Assembly (NCBI GenBank): GCA_025617375.2
Contig: JAMYGW020000002.1
Coordinates: 3,348,001-3,412,000 of the forward strand
DNA from: Acarospora socialis
Lineage: Eukaryota > Ascomycota > Lecanoromycetes > Acarosporales > Acarosporaceae
DNA length: 64,000 nucleotides
Direction of reading: 5' to 3'
Made by a program: the position numbers and the translations under genes. The notes beneath the pieces were generated by a model that did not search any database, was not told the DNA's origin, and saw only the letters and a list, made by a program, of their open reading frames with translations. Positions 33,872 to 48,451 of this stretch are shown here, piece by piece (positions within the stretch are counted from its first letter, which is position 1; every line of letters starts with the position of its first letter).

Positions 33872-36800
33872 GTTAACGACTTAACCATCGAAGACGTTTC
33901 AGACGAGGTCGCTTCATGGCGACCTGCACGAATCACGAAGCGGCTCGCTCCGCTACCCGCTACGCGCCAAGCTCCTCCCGCATGTTTACTCCAGGCCCCT
34001 TCTCAGCGATCCGCGCTGTCAGGTGTACATCAACGTACGACTAGGAAGATGGTTAGTAACTGCCACTCGAACACTATGGTTATATGGAACTGAGATCTAT
34101 GCGGTGTTGAAGCGCCCAGCAAGGCGAAACTTGACCGAATCTTCACACGAGTCCCAGCAGGATCGAGATACTTTGGCGCGTACACTCGAGCCCGTTGGGT
34201 CAAATAATGTGGGTAGGAGAACACTTCGAACGCAAGCCCCAGGAGCAAAAATGGCGAAGAATACTCCCTACGGTACCGAATCGAAACGGAATCTGGCAGG
34301 AACGTCTGAGAGAAAAGTCCAGGGGTTTGTCGATCTGTCTCTAGTTGGACCAGGGGAGTCGACCAGGCCAAGGAAGAGGACTAGGGACGGTCGTTTTAAA
34401 GCCTCCTTCCCCAGTTCAAGCCGGACTAGCGAGAGACTCGATAGCCCTCCGAACTCCAACGAACGGAATTCGAGCCAGCTTGTGTTCGAGGCGGATCAAG
34501 AGCCTGAGGAGACAGGAGGAACGATCTCCCATGCGGTGCCAGGAACCAGACGTTCAACTACTCTCATGCAAGCATCAGCCCCCGCGAATACCATGAATGG
34601 ATATTTCCGAAAGAAGCCCTCCAGAAACGCTCGAGCTGTTAGGCACCCAGCACCGAACCAGCAATCACCACCATCTCCATTCGCGGGCGAGCAGATTGTT
34701 AGACATCGCACTCTACTTGCACCAACAAGGACGTACTCTACGTCACAATCAAGCTCTTCACTTCTTCGCTTGCGAGAGATGGGTCATGGGGGCAAATCTA
34801 GCTGGTCTGACGTGGATGGTACATCGTTTCGACTGAGGAGCCGGAGATTCAATAGTATGAAGCCTTGGAGAACATGGACTGGCGCTTCAAATGACGTTAT
34901 GGTTCTGGCTTGGTCCCCTGACGGTCAGTCATATGCGGCGGGCGCATCCGCACAGACAGATGAAAGCAGCATGATGTACAATCGGCCGAACAATCTTCTC
35001 TATGGCTCCTTACCGAAGAACACCATCTGGGAATTGCCTGACCATCTGATTGATCGTCCGCTACCAGCAACAGGGCCCAACTCGAACCAGGCCACATATG
35101 ACGCCTGCGATCCAAACCTCTATATGAGCGTGACATCCGTCCAGTTCTCAGCATCTGGAAAACGCATGTACTCAGCAAGCTATGATGAGACAGTTAAAGT
35201 GTGGGACACCTCAACCGAAGGTCGATTGCGTTGTTCGAACACTCTTCTGCATGATGCTCAAGTCGAGGTCATGGCGCTATCTGGTTACAGTAACGAGCAT
35301 CTAACAACTGGATCGCGACTGGTGCACAATGCAATCCGCGTTTACAAGTTGACCGACGATGGCTCCGTCTTGGGTCACTCAGCATTATCGTCTCTCAAAG
35401 CACAGACCAGCCCAGCACAGGAAATATATCCGTCCTGCTTGCAATGGGGTCTCAGTTCTAACAGCGAACACCTCCTCCTGGCGGGGTTTTCCGAGTCAAA
35501 AGTTAGAGATGACTCCTATGACCCCGGCAAGGTGGGTGATCTATGCCTGTGGGATCTCACTGCGGAAAAGCCTATCGAAGTTGTTCCCCGCGCGCAGAAT
35601 GTTTTTGACGTTGCCTGGCATCAGACTCTCCCTGTGTTCGCTGTAGGTACTGTACCTCGAGCGGGCTACATCTCCGACAAATCATGCCGTTCCGCTGTGC
35701 GTATCTACGAACCCATTAAAACGTCGTGGAGTAGCCTTGAGTTCGAATGCCCGGCTTTGGACATCAATGATGTCTCCTTCTGTCCCAATGACCCTCAGTA
35801 TGTTACTGCTGGGTGCACTGATGGTGTTACCTACGTCTGGGACTACCGGAAACCGGACACTGTGGTGCATCAGCTAGAGCATGGGCTTCCCATTGCTCCA
35901 ATGAAGCCTGACATGACACGAGAGCAGTCAGATACGGGTATCCGGCTTACTGCATGGGCCGACTCTGGCAGCCAGTTCTATACTGGCTCATCGGACGGCA
36001 TGATCAAAATGTGGAACATCAAACTGGCACCGGAGGATGTCCATGTTCGGGATGTAGCCCAGTTCGAGGCAGGCGTCATGTGTGGGGCATTTTCGCCGGA
36101 TTCTACCAATTTGCTAGTTGGGGATGCTCGAGGGTCGGTCCACATCCTATCGACAGCACCGGTTATACCATTTGATGACGACTTTGACAATGTAAAGCCA
36201 ATCAAATACCAGCATGCCAGAGGAGAAATTGGCGTGAGTGAGGTATCCGATGCTGTAAATCCAGATAACGATAACCCATCAGCTAAGGCAGCGCGTGAGC
36301 TCGTCACCAATGATGAGATAGTAATCCATCCACTTTGGGGCGCAGGGCAAGGCCCTAAATATAGAGGCCCATATGCCAGCTACGCCAGAGAGGAAGGGGC
36401 TGACCCCAGAACGGAACCACTACTGCCAAAATACCAGGCTCAGCAACTAGATTCTGGTCAAAGGGCTCTAGCTGCAAAGGCTGGTTCTTGGGCGGAACCT
36501 GCGGAGCAAAGAATTATTGCTGTGCAACACCAGCTGGCTAGGGCTCGAAACATGAAATCAGGGAAAGAAGATATGTCGCAAACAAAGTTTCCCATCCGGC
36601 TTAGTCCCGAAAAAAGAAATCAAGGAAGGCCACCAGAGCAACATAGCCAAAGTACCCAGCAGCCTCACCTAGACAAGCAACCCATCCAGAAGTCTGCAAA
36701 GCAGCGGTCAAGCACCTCAGATATCCATCAGTATGTGCAGACAAGTGCGCTACATTTTAAGAGAAGTAAGGCTCAGCAAAGGTCCACAGCTCATTTGCCC

Positions 36801-36905
36801 ACCGGGTTAGAGGTACACAAAACAGTGCAATTAAGTGCAAAGCAGAAAGCTACAGCAAGAACGGCTATTGTTATATCTTCTGATGAAGGTAGTGATAGTG
36901 AATAA
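33872..36905 (+). CDS. Large WD40-repeat protein, Rik1-associated-factor (Raf1/DIM-9)-like
   Basis: WD40 protein of at least 920 residues. It resembles the fungal group annotated as Rik1-associated factor 1, a CUL4-type complex subunit needed for H3K9 methylation. Family evidence is from memory and moderate. The disordered N-terminal ~250 residues are followed by blades such as VMVLAWSPDGQSYAAGAS, SVQFSASGKRMYSASYDETV, YVTAGCTDGVTYVWDYRKPD and FYTGSSDGMIKMWNIK. The tail is Gln/Lys-rich and ends VISSDEGSDSE. A frame open from 34023 covers the main part. However, an upstream open stretch (33872-34051, encoding LTIEDVSDEVASW) ends in a GTTAGT donor and joins in phase to an acceptor at 34112, so the ATG at 34023 is probably intronic. 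The first exon is unresolved. The gene ends about 285 bases from the retrotransposon island. Confidence 0.65.
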
Positions 36906-37185
36906 GATAGTTCTTGGTGAGACTGCATCACAAAGTCTTGATGAGATTGAGTGTAGATTTACTTGGATGAGTTTAGAGCAAAAATAAAAGTTCTAAACAC
37001 TTTCTTCAACAGCAGACATGTTATCAAAATCAGTTCCATAAAATAGCTTATTGTTAAAGAAATGAATGAGTTATAGCTATTTAGATAGATATAGGTCATA
37101 AAATTTACAACTAAGTTGATTTCTTCTTTGAGTTATGAACAAAGACACTTGACACTGCTCTGCAAGATCTTATCATACTTGTTAT
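36906..37185. other. AT-rich left flank of the retrotransposon island
   Basis: 3' flank of the WD40 gene. GG and CC steps are still present up to about 36975 and then nearly vanish before the LTR begins at 37191. Composition therefore shifts outside the element, as if hypermutation leaked into unique DNA. Confidence 0.55.
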
Positions 37186-37190
37186 ATCTT

Positions 37191-37541
37191 TGTAACATTC
37201 TAACCTGAGCTTTCTCAAGTATGTAGAACTAAGAATTGTGCTTATTGATATAATAACTGATCTGAAACAGTTCTGATCTTTAATTCTTAAATGATTATTT
37301 AAGTTGAACACAATTCTTTTCATAAGAGAAATAACTGTGACTATATACTGAGTCTGCTCATCAATCTCACTGTTAAGCTCATCAAGACAGTTCACTCATG
37401 CAACTCATTAAGTTTGCTCATCAAGCTCACTGTCAAGCATGTTGAGATGTCACATGATTGCTGTTTAAACATTTTCTGAATATACATCTTCTGCATGTAT
37501 GCATCAGTTCATTTTAAGTTCATTCTGACTTGATCATAACA
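37191..37541 (-). repeat. LTR of copy A, downstream end of the element
   Basis: A 351-base terminal repeat, the same length as its partner at 48452-48802. It is fully AT-shifted compared with that partner, which keeps C- and G-rich steps in its outer part. Confidence 0.88.
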
Positions 37542-40500
37542 CTATTTTTTTCTTCTCAGATGCTAGTTTTCTAAAATCTATATAAGTAAGAATATTCACA
37601 TTGTCTGTCATCAGCAACAATGCTTTTTAAAAATTCAAATTGTTTAAGAATTGCAAAGAAAATTCAAATTGATGATGTGTCTGCTCTGTTCTCTTGTGAT
37701 TATTGTGTTCATTGTGACATTAATTGTTTTGTAATGAAATCTTGATCAAAATGCAATAAATGTACTCATCATGATTATTCATGTGTCAATGTATTGTGAA
37801 AGTCTCTCAATAGAACTTGTCTTTCACTTCAAAAAAAAATAAGTAAAGCAAACAGCAAATTGACAGTTAAGCACACTGAGCTTGCTGCACTTTTCTTGAA
37901 AGTCATACACAAACTGTGTCATTAATAACAGTTGTACTCAGTCATTCTGATTTCTGTTGACATAGTGTTTCAAGTATGTCTTTACTGTTTGATTCATTCA
38001 TTTGCTTTGTTTATTCATCTGTGAGTGATATGTCATTGACATTTTATGCTTTATTTCAAGTTCTGCTGTAAGCATTTTTCAAAATCTGCTTGTAAACAGC
38101 TTGTCTTTATCAGTGATAAATTCTTTTGATAGTTCATGATTGTTAATCAATTCTTGTAGTATGATGTATGTCAATATTGATGCTGTTGTGATTTCTTTGA
38201 ATGAAATGAACATTGTGTACTTGATTAATCTGTTTACTATAATCAATATACTATTGAATTTCATCTTTCATGCTGAATCTTTTGACAATAATAACTTAAT
38301 AATGAAGTTCATGATAACTGATTTTCATGACACACTTGATGCATCAAGTTGTGTTACTTCATCATATTGTTTATTTCAATTAATCTTATTTCTTCAGCAT
38401 AAGTCACACACAGTAATCATTCTGATGATTCAATTTCTAAAATTGCTAATCTTATGTCTTCTCTGCACTAGATTCTCAGTGTATTTGACTTTTAAATGTT
38501 CATTGATTCTGCTGTAATGACACATTTTTATGAGTTCTTTGTTTGTCAAGAGAGCTTGCTTTATCTTGTACATTGTTGCTAAGTTTTTTGTGAGAACTTC
38601 TTTGTTGTCTTTGCTCAGAATTTTGATGTATATTATCTGTATATCTTTGTGATCAGATTGTCTGCTTAAGATATTTGTTTCATTATTTTCATTATTTTTC
38701 TTGTAATAAATCTGAAATTCATAGTCTGTCAACTACTTTGTTCAACAAACTTGTTGTTGATTGAGTTGCTTTATCATTGCAAAGTTTCTCAGATTCTTGT
38801 GATCTGTATAGATTTAAATTGATTTGTCTGTTTTTGCAAGATAAAATTTTCAATTTTGTGATGCTTTCACTATCACAAGAAGTTTCTTGTCATGTATCTC
38901 ATATCTTTTCTCAGATTCTGATAGCTTTTTAAATTGATACATTATGAATCTTTGTTGTTCATTCTCAATTTAATATAAACATACTTTTACTGTGAAATCT
39001 GAAGCATCAGTTTTCAGTATTTTCTTATATACTGAGTTGAGTATTCTCAGATGTGTCATTTCACTAAAACTTTTCTTTAATATATGAAATGCATTCTTCT
39101 GCTCTTTATCTCAATGTTATTTTTTGTTTTTGTGTGTCAAATGCATTAGTGATTTTGCAATTCTTGCATAGTTTGATATAAACTTTCAATAATAATTCAT
39201 CAATTCTAGAAAAACTTGTACTTTCTTGATTCTTTTTGATGTTGATCAATTTCTGACTGCTTTTATCTTCTTTGAATTCTTCTTGATTTGTTTAGATCAA
39301 ATTACATAGTCTAGAAACTCAACTTTCTTGATCTTAAATCTGCTTTTTGACTTTTTCATGTACAAGACTTTTTTGTTAAGCTTTGTTAACATCTTACACA
39401 CATGTCTTTGATGCTTCTCTAGATCTTCTGAGTATATTAAAATGTTATTAAGATATGTGATTATGAAATCATCAAAATACTCTCTTAATGTATCATTAAT
39501 CAATCTCTGAAAAATGATTGAAATATTTTTTAGTTCAAATGATATGACAATATATTCATAGTGTTTGTATCTTGTTCAAAATGCTGTTTTTCACTCTTTA
39601 TCTTCTTTTGTTCTGACTTAATAGTAGATGTCTTTAAGATTTAAGCTTGTGAATCATTTAGCTTTATTTAATCAGTCTTGCAACTCTTCTATCAGTGATA
39701 GAGAATAATTATCTTGATGAGTTATCTTGTTGAGTTGTCTGTAATCAACACATAGTTGTTTCTTGTCATTCTTCTTTGATATAAACAGAATTAGATATTC
39801 TGTCAGTGACTTTAATGATTTTATGAATTTTCTTTTAAGATTCTCATCAAGATAAGTTCTCACTTTCTTGAGTTGATCTTCACTCATTGAGTATAATTGA
39901 CATTCACTTAGATTGCTTTTCATTCAATAGCAATATCTCATGATTTCATGACTTATGCTCTGATAAGCTCATTTTTAATTGTTTGAGAATCTTGTATGTG
40001 TCTTTGATTGCATATATCTCTTTTGTAACTCAATTAATTCTTAAATTTCTTTCATGCAATCAGAACATTCTCAGTACTGCATTGTATTCAATTAATTTCA
40101 TAACATTGAACATTATCTTCTGTGAGTTTTCAAGAATTGAGACTTTCACACAAATTTTCTCATCAATTCTTTTGATGACTTTATTTATCATTTGTATGTT
40201 GAATGAACAGTGCACTCATCATGTCACTAATCTCAACATATTGATTATTTTTCAGTTCATAATGTTATCATCTGCTTTGAAATTCATCAATATGTTGATA
40301 TAATGTTCATTAATTGTAATCTTGATTCATATTTAATGATCATTGTCTTGTTTTTGAGACACTACTAGCTTCTTGTTCTCTAATCTCATCAAGAAAGCTT
40401 TTTATTTTTTGACTCATCTGATTGTTCAACTCATCTTTAAAGCTCTTGAAATCATCTGAGTTTTCTTTCAATTATGAGATTTACATACTCTAGACTGTGT

Positions 40501-41785
40501 CACTCAATGTGTCTTTCTGAGTGTAGTTGAAATTCATACTGATTGTATTTCATCTGCAATTGACTCTCAAAGACTTTTACTCTTTGCAAAAATTCAAATG
40601 ATATATATTCTTCACTGAAGATTCATCTGTCTTCATTTCACATGATATATTCTTTAGATAAGCATATCTTGACTTTGTGACTCTTTGTTCTTTAAATAAG
40701 AAATTTTGACAATACTGTGTTGTCACTGCTGAGACATTCATCTTTAACAGCTATCATCAGCTTCTTTAGTTGATCATATGTTTTTTGTTCTTTTACACTC
40801 TTGTGTTGCACTTTCTGTTTTCAAGCTTGCATCTCTTACTCAAGCTCTTCAAACTGAAGCTTTTCTTCTTTCACTGCTTAATGTTGATTCTCTGAGTGCT
40901 GATATGCTGTCTTCAGTTTTATATTAACTTTTCATTTATTGATTTCTTTCTGATCTGCATCTGAATTCAGTGCTTGTCAAGTGTTATTGCTGTAGTCTTC
41001 TTTTATCTGAGTTTCTCAAGTATTAATCTCTTCAATCTTGACATCAAGAACATCTTTCTTGATAAGAATAGCTAATTTTCTTTTGTAAACTGATCTATTG
41101 CATTTATCTTTGTTCTTTCTTCTAGACTTCTGTGAATATCATTCAGCTCTGTTTTTTGTGCTTATGTGTATTCTGCATATGTCATTGTAACAGACTGTTT
41201 AATTAAGAATGTCATGCACTATGTGTGTATTCTTCTTAACTGTCACTACAATGTTTTTTCTTTTTATTTGAGATCTGTTGCATTCTCAGACAAGATGTTT
41301 GAGTTTTCTGCAGTTATAACACATTCATATCTCATTTTGTAATATCATCTGAGACTTAGTGAATCACTCTAACTGATGTTCATACTCTGTTTATTTAGTT
41401 CTTTATGACTTCTGATGATGCTTCTTAATTGTGTTGAAATTTATAGAATTTATTTCTCTATATCTTATCAATAAAACATATCACTTCATTCATGATCAGA
41501 AGCTTTCTTCTTGATCTTTTATCATAAATGACATTCAATATTCTTTTTGTTTCATCTGTCATTTTCATTGACAACTATTAATATTGATACTCAGATTAAT
41601 CATTTTCTAAAGATTGTCTGATCATTCTGCTCAGACTATCTTGTCTTTGATGAACTTTTTCAATTCACAATAGTACTGATAGATAAGTGCTTCATTATTT
41701 CATTTAATGAGTGTCACTAACTGCTGAAACTCTGTGACATATACTGTCACTGATTTACTCTGTCTCAAGATGTAAACTCATTTCT

Positions 41786-42138
41786 TGTTACAATCAAGTC
41801 AAAATGAACTTAAAACAGACTGACATGTACATGCAAGAGATGTGCAGTCAAGACTGCTAAATAGCAGTCATGTGACATCTTGTTATGCTCAACATACAAA
41901 TGATAAGTTGAGCAAGCTGAAGACTTAACACACTCAACACACTCAACAGCAAGATCAGCAAGAGCTGACAAGCAAACTATCTATATAGTAGAATTATTTT
42001 TCTTATGAAAACAATTGTGTTCAACTTAAATAACTATTTAAAAGTTAAAGATCAGAATCATTTCAGACCAGTTATTATATCAATAAGCACAAATTCTTAA
42101 CTCTACATACTTAAGAAATCTCAGATCAGAACATTACA
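41786..42138 (+). repeat. 5' LTR of copy B
   Basis: A 353-base repeat beginning TGTTAC and ending ATTACA. It pairs with 47618-47970. Confidence 0.88.
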
Positions 42139-45100
42139 TTTTAAATATTCTTGCAATATAATGAGTATGATGTCTGACATACAAAAAAATGTTTTAACTT
42201 TGTTCTTGAAGCAAGTTTAGACAAACTCATCTTTACTATTTACTCTGAGTAGAATGATGACACAATCAATGATGATGTCAACTTAAACTATACAACTACT
42301 TCTGAGTGCATCAAAGATACAGATATCAGATATCTTTAATGAAAAGAAAGAGAAGCTGCAAGTCTTTGTGACTAAACTTAATCTGTACATTGAATTTAAT
42401 TAACTGAAGTTTTAAATCAATCAAGAAAAGACACTGTTCACAACAATCTATCTCATAAATACAGCTTTTAATTGAGTTGATCTCAAGCTGCACAAGTTTC
42501 TAGAAAAGAAGTATGAAGAATACAATACAGATATGAAGTTTATGTTTAATGATTACATATGATTCAAGAAAGAATTAAGAAGAGTCTTTGAAGTAATTAA
42601 CAAAGAAAGAACAGTCAAGAAACAAATTTACATCTTACAACAGAATAAATCAGCAGCAATATACATCACAGAGTTTCAGCAATTAGTAACACTTATTAAA
42701 TGAGATAATGAAGCACTTATTTATCAGTACTATTGTGAATTGAGAGAGATCATCAAAGATAAAATAATTTAAACAAAACAATCAGACAATCTTCAGAGAA
42801 TAATTAATCTGAGTATTAACATTGACAGTCATCAGTGAGAACAACAAATGAAACAAAAAGAATATCAAATGTCATCTATGATAGAAGATCAAGAAGAAAG
42901 CTTTTAATCATGAATGAAGCAATATATTTCATCAATAAGACATAAAAAAACAGATCTTATAAACCTTAATATAATTAAGAAACATCATCAAAAGTCATGA
43001 AAGACTAAATAAACAAAGTATGAATGTCAGCTGAAGCAGTTCACTAAGTCTCAGATAACACTGCAAAACAAGACACAAATATATTATAACTGCAAAAAAT
43101 CTGAACATCTTGTCTAAGAATGCAACAGATCTCAAATGAAAAGAAAAAACATTGCAGTGATAGTCAAGAAGAATACACACATAGTGCACAACACTCTCAG
43201 TTGAACAATCTGTTACAATAACATATGCAGAGTACACATGAGCACAAAAGATGAAGTCAGATAATATTCTCAGAAATTATGCAAGAACACAAAGAACAGA
43301 TATGATGCAATGAGTTAATCAATTTACAAAAAAGAATTAGTTATTCTTATCAAGAAAAGAGTTCTTAATGTTGAGAAAGAAGACAATGCTCTTGAAGATG
43401 ACATTGAGAAGACTGATGATTATGAATTTCAAATTGATGAATCTTGAATATTTTTCAATAGTAATACACTCACAGAAGAAAGTTCAAACAATGCTGAGAC
43501 AGAATTCTCAAAAGAGTATTGAGCAAAAATTAAGAGAGATCTAAGTGTTCAAAGAAAAACAGCATCAGACTGCAATGTGATGCAGAAAAGAAAGCAAAAG
43601 ACTTAAAATCAAAAAGCAGAGATATACAAAGAATTTGATGATCTAATGAGAGATATACAAACAGTCATGAAGAAATCAATATCAGAATCTCTTGTATGAA
43701 AAATTAAGAGTCACAAGATTAAGATATGCTTATCTGAAGAATATGTCACACAAAATGAAAACAAATGAATCTTCAGTGAAAAATATATATTATCTGAATT
43801 TCTGTAAAGAGTAAGAGTCTTTGAAAGTTAGTTGCAGATAAAGTATAATCAGTACAAACTCTGACTACACTTAAAGAAATGTGTTGAGCAGCACAATTTA
43901 AAGTATGTGAATCTCATGATCAAAAGAAAATCAAGATAATTTTAAGAACTTTGAAGATGAGCTGAACAATTAAGTAAATCAAAAAACAAAAAGCTTTCTC
44001 AACAAGACTAGAGAACAAGAAGCTAGCAATGTCTCAAAAACAAGACAATAATCATCAAATATGAATCAAGATTATGATCAACAAACATTAAATTAATACA
44101 TTAATAAATTCTGAAGCAAACAGAAATATTATGAATCAGAAAACAGTTAACATGTTGAAATTAGAGACATGATGAGTGTGCTGTTCATTCAACATACAAA
44201 TGATGAATGAAGTTATTGAAAGAATTGATGAGAAAATCTGTGTGAAAGTCTTAATTCTTGAAAATTCACAAGAGATAACATTTGATGTTATGAGATTGAT
44301 CAAATACAACACAGTGCTAGAGATATTCTGATTATGCAGAAGAAATCTGAAGATTGATTAAATTATAAAAGAAATATATACAATTAAAAACACATACAAA
44401 ATTTTCAAACAATCAGAAATGAGCTTATCAGAGCATAAGTCATGAAATCACAAAATATCACTATTGAACAGAAAACAATCTAAGTGAATATCTTTATACT
44501 CAATGAGCAAGAATCAACTCAAGAAAGTTAAAACTTATCTTGACAAGAATCTTAAGAGAGAATTCATAAAATCATCAAAATCATCAGTAGAATATTCAAT
44601 TCTGTTCATGTTAAAGAAGAATGACAAGAAATAATTATGTGTTGATTACAGACAACTCAATGAAATAACTCATTAAGATAATTATTTTCTATCACTGATA
44701 AAAAAGTTGCAAGATTAACTAGACAAGACTAAGTGATTCACAAACTTAGATCTTAAAAACATCTATTATCAAGTCAGAATGAAAGAAGATGAAAAATGAA
44801 AGACAACATTTCACATAAAATACAGACACTATAAGTACATCATCATGTCATTTAAGTTAAAAAATGCATCAGTCATCTTTCAGAGATTGATTAATGACAT
44901 ATTGAAAGAATATCTCAATGATTTTGTGATTACATATCTTAATAATATTCTGATATATTCAGAAGATCTTGAGAAGTACTGAAAGTATGTGCACAAGATA
45001 TTGACAAAGCTTAACAAAAGAGTCTTGTATGTGAAAAAGTCAAAAAGCAGATTCAAGATCAAGAAAATTAAGTTTTTAAACTATGTAATTCAATCTAAAC

Positions 45101-47617
45101 AAATCAAAAAGAATTCAAAAAAGACAGAAGCAGTCAGAAACTGATTAATATCAAAACAGATCAAGAAAGTACAGATCTTTCTAGAGTTAATGAATTATTA
45201 TTAAAAGTTTGTATTAAATTATGCAAGAATTGCAAAATCACTGATGCATTTGACACACAAGAGCAAAGAATAACATTGAGATCAAGAGCAGAAAAATGCA
45301 TTTCACATATTAAAGAAAAGTCTTAACAAAACAGCACATCTGAGAATACTCAATTCAGCATACAAGAAAACACTGAAAACTAATGCTTCAGATTTCACAA
45401 TAAAAGCATGTTTATATTAGATCAAGAATGAGCAACAAAAATTCATAACATATCAATTTAGAAAGTTATCAGAACTCAAGAAAAAATATGAGATTCATAA
45501 TAAAGAACTTCTTGCAATAGTAAAAGCACTACAAAATTGAAGATCTTATTTTGCAAAAACAAACAAATCAATTCAGATCTATACAGATCACAAGAATCTG
45601 AGAAACTTTACAACAACAAAACAACTCAATCAACAACAGATTCATTGAGCAGAGCAGTTGACAGACTATGAATTTCAGATTCATTACAAGAAGAATAATG
45701 AGAATGATGAAGTGAATATCTTGAGTAGATAGCTCAATCATGAGAAAATACAGATGATACACATCAAAATTTTAAGTGAAGATGACAAAGAAGTTCTCAC
45801 AAAGAACTTAGCAGCAATATACAAGATGAAGCAAGCTCTCTTGATAAATAAAAAACTTATTGAGATGTATTACTACAGCAAGATTGATAAATATCTAGAA
45901 ATTAAGTACACTGAGAATCTAGTGCAAAGAAGACACAACATTAGCAATTTTAGAAATTGAATCATCAAAATGATCACTGTGTGCAATTTATGCTGAAGAA
46001 ACAAGATCAATTGAGAAAAATAATATGACAAAGTAATGTGACTGAACACATTAGATGCATCATGAAAGTCAGTTATCATGAACTTCATTATGAAACTATC
46101 ACTGTCAAAGAACTCAGTATGAAAAGTGAGATTCAACAGTATATTAACAATAGTGAATAGATTGATCAAGTACACAATGTTCATTTCATTCAAAGAAATC
46201 ACAACAGCATCAGTATTGACATACACAATACTGTAAGAATTGATTAACAATTATAAACTATTAAAAGAGTTTATCATCAACAGAGACAAACTGTTTATGA
46301 GCAAATTTTGAGAGACACTTACAGCAGAACTCAAGATAAAACACAAGATGTCAACAGCATATCACTCACAGACAGATGAACAAAGCAAATGAATGAATTA
46401 AACAGTGAAAATGTACTTGAGACACTATGTCAACAAGAGTCAAGACAACTGAATACAACTGTTATCAACAGCATAGTTTGTGTACAACAACACAAGAAAC
46501 AAAATCATGAGAAAGACATCTTTCTATGTGAACTATGACTACAACTCAGAGATATAACAAGATTTTAAAGAACACAAATCACAGAGTCAAAAAGTAATTT
46601 TAGATATTGCACAGATGAAAAAACTGCATCAAGATCTAACAAAATAAATTAAACAGCAAATAAAACAGACAACAGAAGCAAAATCATTCAAAAAAGAAAA
46701 GAAAATATATTTAAAAATAAACAACATACAGACAAAAAAAAAAAGCAAGAAGCTGAAGAACAAGAGCATTGAATCATTTAAGATTATATGAAACATCAAG
46801 AAATTAAGTTATGAGCTAGACTTACTCAAGAAAATGAGAATACACTCAATATTTCACACATTCATGCTACAGCATTACAATCAGTTCATATTACTTTAAA
46901 TCAACAAAATATCTGTCAAACTCAACAAAGAATATGAAGTTAAAAACATTTTAAAGAAGAAAATGATTAACAGAAAAGTTCACTATCTCATTAAGTGAAA
47001 AGATTATGATATTTCAGAAAATATTTGAAAATCAAGAAAAAATCTCAAAAACTGCACAAGAACACTTCAATATTTTGAGAAAAGAAGTCAATATTAGTTC
47101 AGAAGAATGATGATATGAAGTCAATAAGTTACAACATTATTTGAGAATCTTCATTCTCAATCTCATCATTATCACTATTAAGCTCAGCAGCAAGACAGTC
47201 AATCTTCTGTGAAGCACAGCAATTTATTTGATTTAATATTTTTTAAAGACATACAACTTTTAAGAAAAGTACAGTAAGCTCAGTGTGCTTGACTGTCAGT
47301 TCACTGTTTGTTTTACTTATTTCTTTTCAAAGTAAAAGACAAGTTTGATCAAGAGACTCTCACAATACACTGACACACAAACAATCATAACAAGTACACT
47401 TATCACATTTCAATCAAAATTTCATTACAAAACAATCAAAATCACAAGAGACACAGTAATCACAGAGAAACAGAATTAAGACATCATCAAGTTGAATTTT
47501 CTTTGCAATTCTCAGACAATTGAAATTTTTAGAAAGCATCATTGCTGATAATGAGCAATGCAGATACTCTCACTTATATAAATTTTAGAAGATTAGCATC
47601 TGAGAAGAAAAGAATAG

Positions 47618-47970
47618 TGTTATGATCAAGTCAGAATGAACTTAAAATAGACTGATGTGTACACACAGAAGATGTGCAGTTGAGACTGCTAAACAGCAGT
47701 TATGTAACATTTTGCTGTGCTTAACATGCAGATGATGAGCTGAGTGAGCTGAGAACTCAATGTGCTCAATGCACTCAACAACAAGATCAACAAGAACTAA
47801 CAAGCAAGCTATCTATATAGTAGAATCATTTTTCTTATGAAAATGATCATATTCAACTTAAATAACTATCTAAGAGTTAAAGATCAGAACTGTTTCAGAC
47901 CAGCTGTTATATCAATAAGTACAAACTCTTAGCTCTACATACTCAAGAAATCTCAGATCAGGATGTTACA
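47618..47970 (+). repeat. 3' LTR of copy B
   Basis: A 353-base repeat beginning TGTTAT and ending GTTACA. It pairs with 41786-42138 and is followed by the target duplication TCTCT. Confidence 0.88.
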
Positions 47971-48451
47971 TCTCTTTGCTGCTCTTTTCTCATCAATTAC
48001 TTCAAAAGTCTTTTTTAATTCTTTCTTAAATCATACATAGTCATTGAACATAGACTCTGTATCTGTGTTGCATTCTTTATACTTTTTTTTCAGAAACTCA
48101 TGCAGCTTGAGATTGACTCAATTAAAGACTGTGTTCACAAGATAGATTGTTGCAAACAATGTTTTCTCTTGATTGATTTGAAACTTTGACTGATTGAATT
48201 CAATATATAAATTGAGTTTAGTCACAAAGACTCACAGTTTTTCTCACTCTTCATCAAAGACATTCAATATCTGTATCTTAAATGCATTCACAGATAGTTG
48301 TATTATCAGAACTGACATTACTGATTGTGCTGTCATTTTATCTGAAGTAAATGATAGAGATAAGTTCATCTGAACTTGTCTCAAAAACAAAGTTGAGACA
48401 TTCTTCTGTGTGTCAGACATCATACTCATTATATCATAAGAGTGTTCAAAG

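Larger units (their letters stand above)
41786..47970 (+). mobile_element. Ty3/Gypsy chromovirus fossil (copy B), nested in copy A
   Basis: Plus-strand LTR retrotransposon of 6185 bases inside the gag region of copy A. LTRs at 41786-42138 and 47618-47970 (353 bases each) are homologous to those of copy A, so both belong to one family. The flanks TTTCT and TCTCT form a 5-bp target duplication with one C/T difference. Visible parts in order: gag (about 42180-43200) with a CCHC-knuckle remnant near 43085-43125, protease/reverse transcriptase (about 44100-45070), RNase H (about 45300-45720), integrase (about 45850-46560) and a chromodomain-like end (about 46930-47065), which marks a chromovirus. 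It is broken throughout, with very many changes. It is younger than copy A by position. Confidence 0.9.

Noticed and set aside
37100-48430. Many small open frames in the AT-rich island taken as genes
   Set aside because: They are fragments of degraded chromovirus coding regions or chance frames in AT-rich DNA.
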